From Rutidosis leptorrhynchoides (lineage: Eukaryota > Streptophyta > Magnoliopsida > Asterales > Asteraceae), in NCBI RefSeq assembly GCF_046630445.1, contig NC_092333.1:180976501-181040500 (forward strand): DNA of 64,000 nt. The letters are read 5' to 3'. The notes under the pieces were generated by a model. That model saw only the letters and a list, made by a program, of their open reading frames with translations. It was not told the DNA's origin and made no database searches. Below, piece by piece: positions 1-13,232 of the stretch; position 1 is the first letter of the stretch; each line of letters starts with the position of its first letter. Position numbers and translations under genes: made by a program.

Positions 1-933
1 CCTCGATCGAGAGGTTGAACCAACCGCAACTCATCTATGGAAGAAAAGATCTTTGCATGTAGTTATGCACCTGAAAAGCTCTCGGAAACTAAGTAAATGT
101 TGAACCCGTATCTGTGCTAGCTCCTTTGGCATGGTTACTAATCGAAAATAACCTTGCAATTCCTCGTCAAGGTAGACAATTTTGTCACAGCTCCAGCGAG
201 TTAACTTCGACTTCTTAGTAAGGCTAGTCTTATTATAACCTCGATATATATACGTTGTTCTTTCGCCATCGTTACCGGAGAACCTTTTATATTCCACGAC
301 GTCATCAGCAGATGTACCAGCAGCTCGTCATCTCTTTGGCGAAATCCGCAATCATTATTTTGAAAATCTCGAAGAGCTTCTCCAGTTATACCTATAATGT
401 CTATCTCTAAGATTTACATACTTTGAATGTGAAGTTTCTGAAAAACACCCTGAACTGCGAACTAGTTTTTGAAATGCTGATGAAGCAGCAAAAACTGTAA
501 ACGACTTTAACAGTTAAAAGTTTGACGATAAAGTACAGTGTGTTGGTAAAGCTCAGAAAAAAAAAAGAGAAGGAAAATGGATTGAGCAAAGTATGAAAGA
601 GGCTGTGGACAAATCACAAAGACTAAGCCTGTACTTAACGAATCCGGATGATTCAGTATCTGCTGAAACCTTTAAACGAATATCTTGCTCTTACTTATTC
701 TAAATCCTTGCAAAAACATTTTCTTCATCATTCTTCGATCTAGAAATTTCAAAATATCGTCATAAATATCTTCAATATTTCTGAAGATATATTCATAAAT
801 ATCTGCGTCCGAAATTATCTATCTTCTCGTGCTATCTATGTTACATCATAAAAGAAACTGTTTTAGTTTCTATCTTTCTATAAAATCTGAGTTTAAATTA
901 TGGGTGATTTTTGGAGAAGTGTTGGGAATTGAA

Positions 934-994
934 GCATGAGTTAGTATAATATAATGACGCCGGGCCAACGTGATTATATTACAGTAAGTCATGC
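934..994 (+). other. Conserved 61-nt stem-loop (element 1 copy)
   Basis: Two 25-nt arms (934-958 and 970-994) are complementary at 21 of 25 positions around an 11-nt loop. The same structure is at 34986-35046 in element 2. There both arms are identical to these while the loop differs at about half its positions. Function unknown; a structured RNA or an old inverted-repeat insertion are both possible. Confidence 0.6.
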
Positions 995-1392
995 TAAATT
1001 TCTAATGTAACGTGATGATGATCCACATATCTTACCCTCATCATGTGACATGTTACACGACTCTTTCATTCTATTTAATCTCTAAGCATATCACGGAAAT
1101 ACTTCCTTTGATATTTCAGTTCTTCCGTAATTCCATCAAATTGTTAATAAATCGTGCTATTACATTTTCTTTCTGATTAGAAGATTTTCTTTAAATTCCT
1201 TGAATTCCGAAAATTCACCATGACAACGTCAAAAGTTAAGACGAAACTTTTCACTCTTTTGTGATAGCTTCACTCGTACGCTTCACATGACCGAATTGTT
1301 TTATCTATATTAATCAATAATGATAAAACTCTATTTATCAACTCATATTCGTCATAAAAATAATTTTATTGTTAGCCATGACGACCTCACTC

Positions 1393-1429
1393 AAATTTCG
1401 GGGACGAAATTTCTTTAACGGGTGGGTAC
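1393..1429 (+). promoter_or_regulatory. Polypurine-tract region of element 1 with conserved stem-loop
   Basis: AAATTTCG (1393-1400) pairs with CGAAATTT (1405-1412) around a 4-nt loop. A short purine-rich run, acgggtgggtac, then ends exactly at the LTR start. The same order occurs before the LTRs at 35711 and 45237. The purine run is where plus-strand DNA synthesis would be primed. Confidence 0.6.
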
Positions 1430-4400
1430 TGTAACGACCCGGAAATTTCCGATCAAATTTAAACTTTAATCTTTATATGTTTCCGACACGATAAGCAAAA
1501 TCTGTAATGTTGAGTCTCGAAAGTGTTGAAATCAATATTCATGTCATCAATTACCCCTCGACTATCCTCGACGATTCACGAACTATTATTTGTAAATAAA
1601 TATTTTTACATATAAAAATAAATATAAATATATGTATAGTATATTATTATTCTTAATTTATATTACTGTTGATGATTGAATTATAATTGGCACTGTCTTC
1701 CTTTTTAATCATAATCTAATCTATATATGTATGATTCTGTGATTGAGTTAGGAAAAAAAAAAAACAAAACTATACCCGGTCACCTCACCTTTCACCATAC
1801 AACACCCATCCACTTCTTTTGGTTTTATGGAACACAGCACATCTCCAACTAAATCTTTGTACTATCCTCTTGTTACTTTGCTAAAATTCTCGTTTATTCT
1901 TTCTTTTAAACACCCATTTGATCACGTTTGTGATTTTAATTATTATATTTATTATTTTAATCTGTATATCAAATATCTCTATCTCTATATATATTCATAT
2001 ACAAATATGTAGATGAACACACTAGCACTCTTCATCTATCACCACACCCTTTGTATAATCACCATCACAACCGTCCACCGCCATCGCCATTCCAAGACCA
2101 CCACCGGAGAATCACTTATCGCCACCATCATAACCGGTCACCGCCTTGCTCTCTCTCTCTCTTCTCTCTCTCTATCTATCTTTCTTGTTTTTAATCGGAG
2201 TTCAAACCAAGGCAACCATCTCCTGTTGTTGTTTTCTATTTCTATTTGAACACGAAAAACACCTACAAACCATCATCCTTGTGTTCTTTGTTTGGGTTCT
2301 AGCCGTCTCAACCCAACCCAAAAACCATGGAACTGACACCATTTATCACCAATGAAAACCATCACAACTCACCATGTACGAAACATCTCTACCACCCTTC
2401 TCTTTGTTGAAACCCATCAATCACCACTTTCTCTTATTGCTCGTATACAATTTATGTTACTGCTACTTCTGTTTCTGTCTTCTGGTACCGTCAAGACACC
2501 ACAACCCATCACCGATTATTATCACTACAACCTCACTTGATCATCATTTTATTTCTATGCAATCGTGTAAACCACCACCCGATATCGCCATGAAATCACC
2601 ACAGACCCATACACAAATTATCAACAACACCACCACAACCAACCCATCACTGCTACGTTGTGTTCCTGTTCAACCCTTAATCCCGTTTCTCGTTGCCTTT
2701 CTTTTCTGTTTCTTCTTCGTAAACACTACCACCACCCTGAACCCGAATCACCACCTGCATGGAAACGACACCCATTTAGCCACCATCTAACACCATCGTA
2801 AACCACCTCAAAAGGGTCACCTTGTCGCCATGTTCTTGTTTGTTTACAGCCACTGCAACTGCAGCTGCTGTGACATTTCTTTTCTATCGATCCCAACTTC
2901 AAACCCACCATGAAACCACGGTTCAACCACCGTAAATAGGCTGCACCTGCCAAGTGCCTATTTCAATCGAAAATGGCTGCTATTACTACGGTTATATTTC
3001 CAACCTTTCACTGCTAAGTTATCGCTACTGCATCCATTGGTTTTCTGTTTCATTCGAACAAAATTATAAAACCCAGAAAACTAGAAACCCTCATTTGTTT
3101 TTATTTCTCAAGTCTGCCTTTCTGTAAATCATTTATATATGTGGCTGCTTTTTCCTTCATGGCCGACATATTATAAAGTAACAATACAACTTGTGAGATT
3201 TGGTGGATTGTATTGTTGTTATTATTCATCTAATTGTGGAGCCAGTCAAGAATCACAATCAAGGAGCACGTACCCCTTTTAGTAAATGGTGTCGGTTCAT
3301 TATTGGACCTGAATTTTTAACTTGGGCCACAACCCACTACATGCTCAAGTCAAATTAGGTTCTCAAATGGCCAAACTTTAATCAGGTTAATTATGATGAA
3401 GACGAATTATGAGTTAGATAACCGTGATATTAATCGAATGTTGGTAAAAGAATATTAGGATGATATACGAATTACTGGTTAATCATTAATGATGGTGATG
3501 CACGAAATGATTATGATAATGAATGATGATAATTATATACATGAAATCATTATGATGATGATAAGGGTTTAGATGATGAGGTTATAAAAATGATTATGAT
3601 GGAACCCATACAACGTTGATGTACCATATGATATAATAGTAATTAAGATAATGATGATCATAATATGTTGATGATGAAGATGACGATAGTGATAATGATA
3701 GCTGATGGTGATGCTACGATGATATAGATCCTATTATAAGCGATTTATATTGATTGTGTAGTAGGAAAAGAGAAATAGACACGATACGGGTTTGACGAGA
3801 TAAAGTTACGTACATAAAATGCTACGTGATGTTGATTATAAACCGTGAGTTTATATTTGGGTTAATCAATCGCGAGGGTGATGATAGGCTGATTATAATG
3901 ATGCGAGTTAGAACGATGATGATTGGATTATGAAAATAAAAACAATTATAGGTTAAAAGGAAGTTAGGAGATAATTAAATCAGAAAAAGCGAAGTCAGAA
4001 GAGTGATTAAGGATGTTATCGGGTTAGCGGGACGTCGCGGGTTCAAACCCGAACTTGGGCATTTTTTTAAGATTACTCCATTGAGGTAGTTATTTATTTA
4101 TTTACTTACCATTATTATTCTTTTCATTAATATCATTATTATTAAAATTAATATTTTTAGGATCATTATTATTATTTTATCATTATTATTATTAGTATTA
4201 ACATTATTATTAACATCTTTATCATTTTTAGTATTATTACTATCATTATTATTACTTTTACTATTATTATTATTACAACTATATTATTTTTATTATCAAT
4301 ATTACTATTAATATTATTATTATAAAAATTAGTTATATTTAATAAAACTACATTTCTTTTATTAATTATTTAAAGTATATAAAGTAAATAGATTTAAGTT

Positions 4401-5212
4401 AATAATGAAACACATAATTACTAAAACTAACAGTTATATTAATAATAATATATAAAGTTATTCGATTTCAATTATATGTGTTAATATACATATAAATGAT
4501 ATAGGTTTGTGAGTTCAAGGCCAACCCTACACTTGTTCACTGTCGTCATATGTATTTTTACTACAAAATACAATATGTGAGTTTCATTTGCTCCCTTTTT
4601 AATTGCTTTTAAAATATATATCTTTGGGCTGAGAATACATGCGCTGCTTTTATAAATGTTTACGAGATAGACACAAATACTTAAAATATATTCTACGTTG
4701 AGTTGTACCACTGGCATACTTCCCTGTAGCTTGGTAACTACCATTTACATGCGGTATTGTAAACGCGAATCCTGTTGATAGATATATCGGGCCTGACAAC
4801 CCCAACCGGACTGGACGACCAGTATTCAACGGTTGCACAGTACTTCGTTTTGGTGACTACACTTGGTACGGTGTAGTGAGATTTCATAATAAAGGGAATA
4901 TGCGACGTTGATTAAATGTTAAGTATGGTTACAAAGTGCTCAACCACTTAGAATGCTTTACATACACTTGCGAGTGTATTATGTTTATAAATATGAAATC
5001 TTGTGGTCTATTAAGATATTGAAATGATTGTTATGATAAACCTATGAACTCACCAACCTTTTGGTTGACACTTTAAGCATGTTTATTCTCAGGTACGAAT
5101 TAAGTCTTCCGCTGTGCATTTGCTCATTTTAAGGACATTACTTGGAGTCGATCATCGCAATGGGACCAAATGTTGATGACTTCGTCCAGGTGGATAAGGA
5201 CGGGTCTTTACA
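1430..5212 (+). repeat. 3' LTR of element 1 (Tekay-like, about 3.8 kb)
   Basis: It begins TGTAACGACCCGG directly after the purine tract and ends ...GGGTCTTTACA. This matches the start (TGTGACAACCCGG) and end (GGACGGGTCGCTTCA) of the element 2 LTR. Internal landmarks shared with other LTRs here are a CCA-rich leader (about 2010-2960), an ATT-rich tract (4090-4340), 'gagaatacatgcg' near 4630 and 'gcatgtttattctcagg' near 5080. The ORFs in the CCA-rich region (1827-2953) look like low-complexity chance frames. The 5' LTR is outside the window, so a target-site duplication cannot be checked. Confidence 0.75.
4040..4050 (+). other. tRNA-like B box in the element 1 LTR
   Basis: GGTTCAAACCC fits the Pol III B-box form GGTTCRANNCC and lies just before an ATT-rich tract. 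The equivalent place in the element 2 LTR has the better match GGTTCGAGCCC at 30145-30155. The upstream A box is decayed here. It may be the remains of a SINE or tRNA fragment captured by the LTR. Confidence 0.4.
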
Positions 5213-7974
5213 CAAAACTTCACGAATGATATTTCTAGATATTATTTGCATTCATGATTAAGTTTTATTAATCATTTTAATTAACTAAGGTTGTTAGTTA
5301 GTTACTTGGGCTTTAATTGGGTTTAATTGTTAATTAGTTGAACTTGGGCTTTGTTAGTGTAATGGACTCATGAATAAGACTCATAAGCCCACCCTACATC
5401 TTAAATGGGTTTATTAGCCCATGTCTTGCAAGTGTAAGTAATACTTAGAGATTGAACTAGTTAGTTTGGGCATTAAGAATCTAGTTACCTTATAATCCCC
5501 ATGAGACCACATCTAATATCCATCTTTTGTAAGCTTTTCAAGCAATTAACCAACAAACATTTCACTCCCCCATTTTGACAAGCAAACCGTCGGCCTTAGA
5601 TGGCTTTAGGAACTTTTTGATTTCATTTTTCCTTATCAATTCTTCACTTGTTTTCTCTCATTTCAAAACACAAATCCTCTCAAACTTGCATTTCATTCTC
5701 TCTCACTTTTCTCTCTTCTTGTAAGTGTTAAACAACTTGTTCTTCTCTTTTCTTATTGATGAAAACCGAAACCAAGAGACACTTAATCATCATCATCATC
5801 TTTTGTTACTTGCTTGTTTGATTTCTTGTTTGTTGTTGTTACTTGTTTCATCTTGTTGTTGTAGTTACTTACTAGCTTTCAAGAACCTAACTTTCTAGTA
5901 TTGGTTCTTCTATTATCTTGTATTTTCAAGAACACAAGAACATAAACTCACTAGTTTATGATTCTACTTCAATTGTTTCAAAAGTTGCAAGTTCCATGTG
6001 TTGATTAAAGACATACTTGAAGCTCATGAAGTAAACTTTAAAGTTTACTTTCTAAAGATCAAACTTTGGTTTGAATCTTTAAAGTATGAACAACCATGAA
6101 CCTTTTCTTGTTTATTTAAGTTTACTTCTTCATTTTATGCACTTTAATTTCATGTAGTTAGTTTATATGGTCAAGTACTACAAGTTAGTCTTGATCTCAT
6201 ATCTCTTGAACAAATTAAGTTAACTTTGAAAGTTCAAGAACACACAAATAAGTTTTCTTTAAATATAACTTTGGATCTAGACTTTTGAGTCTTGGATCTT
6301 CAAGATCAAACTAAGAACTATGTTCTACTACTTATGATCTTGATTAGTTAGTTAACTTTCAAATTTATAGTTCAATATTTCTTTTATAGTTCATATAAGT
6401 GTCAAACCTAAGACTTAGATGTAACTTTGGTTCATCAAACTACATGCAACTCTTAAGTGAGTTGTGCTTCATGTCTTAGACTTGCACTAGGGTTATGATG
6501 GTCAAGACTTGGTTAAGAGGATGTAGATACATCAATGAGTTGTACACTTGAAGCTATATGCATCAAGGATGAGAACCATGATGAACATCAAGCACCAAGA
6601 CCACCGGAACTCACTTAAACTTACTGTTTCTGTCCAAAACCTACTGACCTGCTGTTTCTGTAACAGACCAGCAGACCTGGGCTGTTCTAATCATGATTTT
6701 TAGATATATCTTTTCGAGTATATAACTTTTCATATAGGACTCGTCTTAATCCGAGTTACGGTTTAGGATTTATGGCCCTCCGATCGTTACTATGTCCTTT
6801 AACGTTGTGCAGAAATTTCTGACCTACTCGCACTTAGACCGTCGCCACGGTCAAACCAAGACGAGTTTGCTTCTGTAAATTTTACCACACTTAAAAGACT
6901 CATAGACGGAGCCATGTCCACTGGTCTCACCTTAATTCAGTAAGGGTAGAGGCTGTGGTGACTGACTGAAGTCAGACTTTGTTTTAAACTACTTTTATAA
7001 ACGAAACCTACTTTACGCCTTTTGTTTAATGATGAATGATGATGACCCTTAAGACCTTATTTACATAATTTTAAACCTATTAAGACGATTTACTGACTTG
7101 GTACTATTTGCCTTAGGTTGAGGACCTTCGGACCGATTACTTGCACACCTTTTCCGAATCGACTTTACGACTACATTATCATTGTGAGTTATAGCATTCC
7201 CTTTTTACTTTAACTTATTTTGGGAACTGAGAATACATGCGGATTTTATTTTTTACATACTAGGCACGAGTACTTAAACTTTATATATGTGTGGGTTATA
7301 TAACAGCAGAAAGATTCCCTTTAGCTCGGTAACGTTTAATCGTTGGTTTATGAACCGGTGAACGCGAATCTTAGATATGGATCCATAGGGTTTGACATCC
7401 CCACTCGGGCTAGTCGCGCTAGCAGTCAATGAGTGTTTAATACTTCGTAAACATACGCACTTGCCAAGTGAACTTTTAGGGGGTATTTTAAACGTTAAGT
7501 TAGTTACCAAGTGCCCACGGTTAAGCATATACTTTTACATACTTTGAAACGCTCGTTGTAGCACTGAAATCTCGTGGCCTACTTACATTAATGTTATACT
7601 TAAACTATAGCTCACCAAACTTTGTGTTGATATTTTTAAGCATGTATTTCTCAAGTGCTTGAGGTTGCTTCCGCTGTGTACTAGTCGTGCTGTAGAACTC
7701 GCTGCTTAGAGTTGTTATCGCATGACTACCTATCTTGCATTCAAACTTATTTTCTTTTGAAACTATGTTATGTAACGACCTTTGGGGCCACGTACACTTA
7801 TTTATTGCTTCTACTTAGCGAAGCATGCTTTTGGATTGTAAAACATTTGACGTTTGTTATGACGTCACTTTTATTAATGAATGCAAACTCTTTTGAAATC
7901 GCATATAGTACTTAACCTTGTAATGATCCTGTTGTTGATGGTCCGTACATGATGATTTAGTACGGGGCGTCACA
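5213..7974 (+). repeat. LTR-like remnant of another Tekay-type element
   Basis: The right end, ...TTTAGTACGGGGCGTCACA at 7974, has the form of a Ty3/gypsy LTR terminus. Inside are a TATAAT box (5491-5496), a CT-rich leader containing 'accgtcggcc' (about 5585), 'gagaatacatgcgg' (about 7232) and 'ttaagcatgtatttctca' (about 7635). These follow the same order and strand as the other LTRs here. The start expected from the terminal inverted repeat (TGTGACGCCCCG) is not seen, so the left edge is probably truncated against element 1. The right edge abuts the middle of an Athila gag with no PBS. It may be a solo LTR or a 3' LTR in a rearranged junction. No gene is visible inside. Confidence 0.55.
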
Positions 7975-10900
7975 TGCGACATCACTACAAGGAAAGACAT
8001 CGATATAGCAGCTCGTGGTTCTATTATGAATAAAACCGAAACTGATGCTTACAAAATTATTGATAACACTGCTTCCCACTCACATGAGTGGCACCAAGAA
8101 AAAGATATCGTTAGATCATCTAAAGCAGCTAGAGCCGATTCTAGCCATGACTTAGATTCATTTCCGCAAAGATAGATGCTGTCGAGAGACGAATGGAAAA
8201 GATGACTAAAGATATCCACTCAATACGAATTAGTTGTGAGCAGTGTGGAGGACCATATTTGACAAAAGATTGTCTCAGTATTGAATTAACAATGGAATAA
8301 AGAGAGAATGTTTCATATCTAAACCAAAGGCCTGGAAATAATTATCAGAATAATTATCAACCGCCAAGACCGATCTACAATCAAAACCAGAATTATAATC
8401 GAAATATTCCATACAACAACCAACAAGGTCCTAGCAATCAACAAGTATCCAATAATACTTACAATCAGCAAAGACCTTATTTTCAAAACAAACCACCACA
8501 AACCGATGATAAAAAGCCGAATTTAGAAGATATGATGACGAAGCTAGTTGAAACTCAAATGCAGTTTTTCACATCTCAAAAACAAACTAATGAACGAAAT
8601 GCTCAAGCATTTAGAAATCAACAAGCTTCTATTCAAAACTTGGAACAAGAAGTAAGTAACCTAGCAAGGTCAATAGGTGAAAGAAAACCGGGAAGTTTAC
8701 CTAGTGATACAAATGCTAACCCCCGGAATGAAACAGCTAAAGCCATTACCACAAGAAGTGGTATAACACTTAAACCACCTGAAATACCTGTAACTTCTGA
8801 TGAAGCTATTCCTACTCCACAAGAACCACAACCTGATCAAGATAAGGAAAAAGAACCGGTAGTTGAAAAGGTTAATGAAGATAACACAGCTAAGGATAAA
8901 CCTTATATTAAACCATACCAACCACCACTTCCTTACCCGAGTAAAATGAAGAAAGAGAAACTTGAAGTCGAGCAATCCAAATTCTTGGATATGTTTAAAC
9001 AGATAAATGTAAATCTTCCTTTCATTGATGTGATTTCAGGAATGCCTAGATATGCTAAATTCTTGAAAGATCTAATCTCAAATAGAAAGAAAATGGAAGA
9101 ACTCTCGGCCGTTACTATGAATGCTAATTGTTCAGCAGTGCTGTTGAATAAGATACCATAAAAACTATCTGATCCAGGAAGTTTTACAATTCCATGTTTT
9201 CTGGGTAGTCTTAGTTCAATAGAAGCATTGGCAGACTTAGGTGCTAGTATAAATTTAATGCCGTATTCACTATACACTAGTTAAAGTTGGTACTTTAGTA
9301 TTTCCAGTAGATTTTGTTGTTCTGGACATGGAAGAAGATTCTCAAGTTCCTCTCATATTAGGAAGACCATTCTTAAACACGGCTAAAGCAATGATAGAAG
9401 TGTTCTGTAAGAAATTGACCCTAAGTATAGAGGACGAGAGTGTTACCTTTTCAGTTGATAGAGCAATGCAACAACCGCAATCTGCAGATGATACATGTTA
9501 TTATATTCAAACTATAGATTCACATGCAGAATTGTTAGAAGAATTTCTAGAATTACAAGGAACAGGAGAATGTTCTTTAGGAGAAGGTAATGAACCAATT
9601 GATGAAGCTGAAATGTTAGCTACACTAATAGCTAATGGATATGAACCAACAACAGAAGAAATTCAAATGCTAAAAGAAGAAGACAGATATCGATATAAAT
9701 CATCGATAGAAGAACCACCGGCATTAGAATTAAAGCCACTTCCAAACCATTTAGAATACGCTTATTTACATGGTGAATCTGAATTACCTGTAATAATATC
9801 GTCTTCTCTTACTGAAAATGAGAAATCACAACTCATTTCTGTGTTGAAAGCTCATAAACCAGCCATTGCATGGAAGATTCATGATATAAAAGGAATAAGT
9901 CCTTCGTATTGCACACATAAAATCCTTATGGAAGAAGGTCATAAAACGTATGTGCAACGCCAACGAAGACTAAATCCGAATATGCAAGATGTTGTTAAAA
10001 AAGAAATAATTAAACTGCTAGATGCAGGTTTAATTTATCCAATTTCTGATAGTCCATGGGTAAGCCCAGTTCAATGCGTGCCTAAGAAGGGTGGCATGAC
10101 TGTCATTACAAATGAAAAAAATGAGCTTATTCCTACTAGGACTGTAACAGGATGGCATGTGTGTATTGATTATAGAAAATTAAATGACGCCACCAGAAAA
10201 GATCACTTTCCCTTACCTTTTATTGATCAAATGTTGGAAAGATTAGCCGAAAACAGTTACTATTGTTTTCTTGATGGATTTTCCGGATATTTTCAAATTC
10301 CAATAGCACCCGAAGATCAAGAGAAAACCACGTTCACGTGCCCTTATGGTACTTTTGCTTACAAACGCATGCCATTTGGACTTTGCAACGCCCCTGCAAC
10401 CTTTCAAAGGTGCATGATGGTGATTTTTCACAACATGATAGAAGAATGAATGGAAGTTTTCATGGATGACTTTTCAGTCTTCGGTGATACATTTGAATCA
10501 TGTCTAATTAATCTTGAACGAATGCTTATTAGATGCAAACATTCAAATCTAGTACTTAATTGGGAGAAATTCCATTTCATGGTTAAAGAAGGCATCGTTC
10601 TTGGACATAAAATTTCAAAAGAAGGAATTGAAGTGGATAGAGCTAAAGTAGATGTAATTGCTAAACTTCCACATCCCACCAATGTTAGAGGAGTTAGGAG
10701 TTTTCTAGGGCATGCCGGTTTTTACCGACGTTTCATAAAAGATTTTTCTAAAATTGCCACTCCTATGAATAAACTCCTAGAAAAGGATGCTCCATTCATC
10801 TTTTCAGATGAATGCATCAAATCTTTTAATATTCTTACAGAGAAACTCACTAATGCGCTGATCATGATAACACCGAATTGGAATTTACTGTTTGAACTAA

Positions 10901-12634
10901 TGTGCGATGCAAGTGATTTTGCAATGGGAGCCGTTTTAGGACAAAGGATTGAAAAAGGATTTCAACCTATATATTATGCTAGTAAGACGTTACAAGGAGC
11001 ACAAACGAATTACACAACTACTGAAACAGAACTCCTTGCTATTGTCTTTGCTTTTGACAAATTTTGTTCATATCTCGTTCTAGCAAAAACGGTGGTCTAT
11101 ACCGACCATTCTGCTCTTAGATACCTATTTTCGAAAAAAAGATGCCAAACCAAGATTAATCCGTTGGATCTTACTCTTACAAGAGTTCGATATTGAAATC
11201 CGAGATAAAAGAGGAGCAGAAAATCTCACCGCTGATCATCTTTCTCATCTTGAAAATCCCGAATTAGAAGTTCTAAATGAATCGGCCATACAAGACAACT
11301 TTCCTGATGAATATCTATTGAAGATAGATTATAATGAAATTCCATGTTTTGCAGACTATGCAAACTACTTAGTATGTGGATTCCTTGAAAAAGGATTATC
11401 GTACCAAAAACGAAAGAAATTCTTCAGTGATATAAAACACTATTTCTGGGAAGATCCACATTTGTTTAAAAGTTGTCCCGATGGAATAATACGCCGATGT
11501 GTATTTGGAGATGAAACTAGTAAAATTTTAAACCATTGTCACACAGGACCAACAGGAGGGCACTATGGGCCTCAACTAACAGCAAGAAAAGTTTATGATG
11601 CTGGATTCTATTAGCCTACAATTTACAAAGACGCACACCTTCTTTGCAAATCCTGTAATGCTTGTCAAAGGGCCGGAAAAATAAGTCAACGTGATGAAAT
11701 ACCACAAAATGTCATTCAAGTATGCGAAGTATTTGACATTTGGGGTATTGACTTTATGGGTCCATTTCCAAAATCTCATAATAATCTCTACATTCTCGTA
11801 ACCATTGATTATGTATCTAAATGGGCGGAAGCACAAGCTCTCCCAACTAACGATGCACGAGTTGTAGTCAACTTTTTAAAACGTCTTTTTGCAAGGTTTG
11901 GAACACCGAAAGCTTTAATAAGTGATCGGGGTACTCATTTCTGTAATAATCAACTTGAGAAAGTTCACAAAAGATATGGAGTAACTCATAAAATCTCCAC
12001 CGCATATCATCCACAAACAAGTGGACAAGTTGAAAATACCAACCGAGCTTTAAAACGTATTCTAAAAAAAACCGTAGGATCAAATCCGAAGGAATGGTCC
12101 ATTAAATTGGAGGATACACTCTGGGCTTTTAGAACAGCCTACAAAACTCCAATTGGAACCATACCTTTTAAACTCGTCTACGGAAAAGCATGTCATCTTC
12201 CAGTAGAAATTGAACACAAAGCATTTTGGGCTTTGAAGACATGTAATCTTGATTTACATGAAGCCGGACGTCTACGATTAAGTCAATTAAACGAATTAGA
12301 AGAATTAAGACATGAAGCATACGAAAATTCGTTAATCTATAAGGAAAGAACGAAGAAATGGCATGATAAAAGAATCAGAAGTTCAAAAGAATTTAAAGAA
12401 GGAGACAGAGTTCTTCTTTTCAATTCACGATTCAAGCTATTTCCTGGAAAATTGAAATCGAGATGGTCTGGACCATTCATAGTCAAAAGAGTTTTCCCAT
12501 ACGGAACGATAGAATTAATAAATTCAAATGGAATTGAATTTAAAGTTAATGGTCACAGAGTTAAACATTACATAGATAGTCTGATGGAAGTCGACAATGA
12601 AGTTAATCACAATTTCGATACCACAGCTAACTAA
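7975..12634 (+). pseudogene. Decayed Athila gag-pol polyprotein (copy A)
   Basis: The region aligns with the open 1867-codon gag-pol of copy B, starting inside gag and running to the natural stop at 12632-12634. Gag C-terminal part, protease, RT (with the FMDD motif just after 10449), RNase H (YTDHSALR) and integrase can be followed. Lesions visible against B are a 1-nt deletion near 8160 and stops at 8298-8300 (TAA), 9159-9161 (TAA), 10447-10449 (TGA) and 11612-11614 (TAG). There is also a 95-nt deletion near 9277 that removes much of the protease, and a 1-nt insertion in an A run near 11133-11140. The first integrase catalytic Asp (GAC at 11750-11752) is kept, unlike in B. It cannot give a functional polyprotein as it stands. 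Confidence 0.9.
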
Positions 12635-12796
12635 GTGTGGGGAGAATCAAGTCTTTTAAGGATTTTATGTATTTCTGTTAGAGTTAGATTGTCTATTTTC
12701 GTGTAGTTCTCGAAAATGGAACCCGAATGGTCTTTCCCTAGCAGACCCTAAAGAACTAGTCTTCTCCCCCCATTCTGAATTTTTATTTTTATTTAG

Positions 12797-13232
12797 GAAA
12801 TGAAGACTTCCTGTGAACTAAACCATGGTCTAATGCTACACGCTTTGATCACTAAACGTAATAATGACACACTTCCGAGTGAACTAGTATCAGTAATCAG
12901 AGAAAGATTGGACGGAGTAAGAAAAGAATCCAGATACGAAGATAATAAGTTACAATTTGGTAAAGGAAAATCAAAATCCGCAGCGAAAAGAAGAGCACGA
13001 CACCTTGAAAGATGTCACAAATGCGGAAAATGGTCACATGGAGGTAAATGTTCAAATAATCAAACCTATTCAAACACGGAATTTGTTACTTTATGCAGAG
13101 ACGGACCGTTCATATGTTTAGAAGAAAAAACACTGAATGCTCGAGGTTACGCCTATGTAGCCATGGAAAATCAATTAAACCGACTATCTTATGAATGTGA
13201 TAGATCGTATCACTAAGAATACTATCTCACAG
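12797..13232 (+). promoter_or_regulatory. Exon-like unit around the Athila A second ORF (splice-site candidates)
   Basis: A T-rich tract ending ...tttatttAG (AG at 12795-12796) lies 3 nt before the ATG at 12800. A consensus-quality donor, cacAG|GTAAGT, lies at 13233, 16 nt after the stop codon. The same arrangement occurs in copy B (acceptor 57709-57710, donor at 58155). This suggests the ORF is delivered on a spliced subgenomic RNA. Splicing is inferred from sequence only. Confidence 0.45.
12800..13216 (+). CDS. Athila second ORF: 138-residue basic protein with variant zinc knuckle (copy A)
   Basis: Open frame of 138 codons starting at the first ATG after the splice-acceptor-like tract. Residues about 50-72 form a Lys/Arg-rich segment (GKGKSKSAAKRRARHLER). 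It is followed by CHKCGKWSHGGKC, a C-x2-C-x4-H-x3-C motif one residue shorter than the classical retroviral C-x2-C-x4-H-x4-C knuckle. The copy in Athila B (57722-58138) differs at about ten residues and is also open, although the upstream gag-pol of A is ruined. No signal peptide or membrane segment is seen, so it is not envelope-like. Nucleic-acid binding is inferred from the basic stretch and knuckle; I do not recognise a named family. Confidence 0.6.
   Translation: MKTSCELNHGLMLHALITKRNNDTLPSELVSVIRERLDGVRKESRYEDNKLQFGKGKSKSAAKRRARHLERCHKCGKWSHGGKCSNNQTYSNTEFVTLCRDGPFICLEEKTLNARGYAYVAMENQLNRLSYECDRSYH

Larger units (their letters stand above)
1..1429 (+). mobile_element. Element 1: 3' internal part of a non-autonomous Tekay-like LTR retrotransposon
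   Basis: This stretch aligns by eye with the 3' internal part of element 2 (about 34090-35710). Shared landmarks are the 'aaccaaccgca' start, the block around 'agttatgcacctgaaaa', a 61-nt stem-loop, and the final stem-loop and purine tract before the LTR. No gag, protease, RT or integrase motif is visible on either strand, and the short ORFs are AT-rich chance frames. The 5' part of the element lies outside the window. It is best read as the tail of a large retrotransposon derivative that depends on another element's proteins. Confidence 0.7.
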
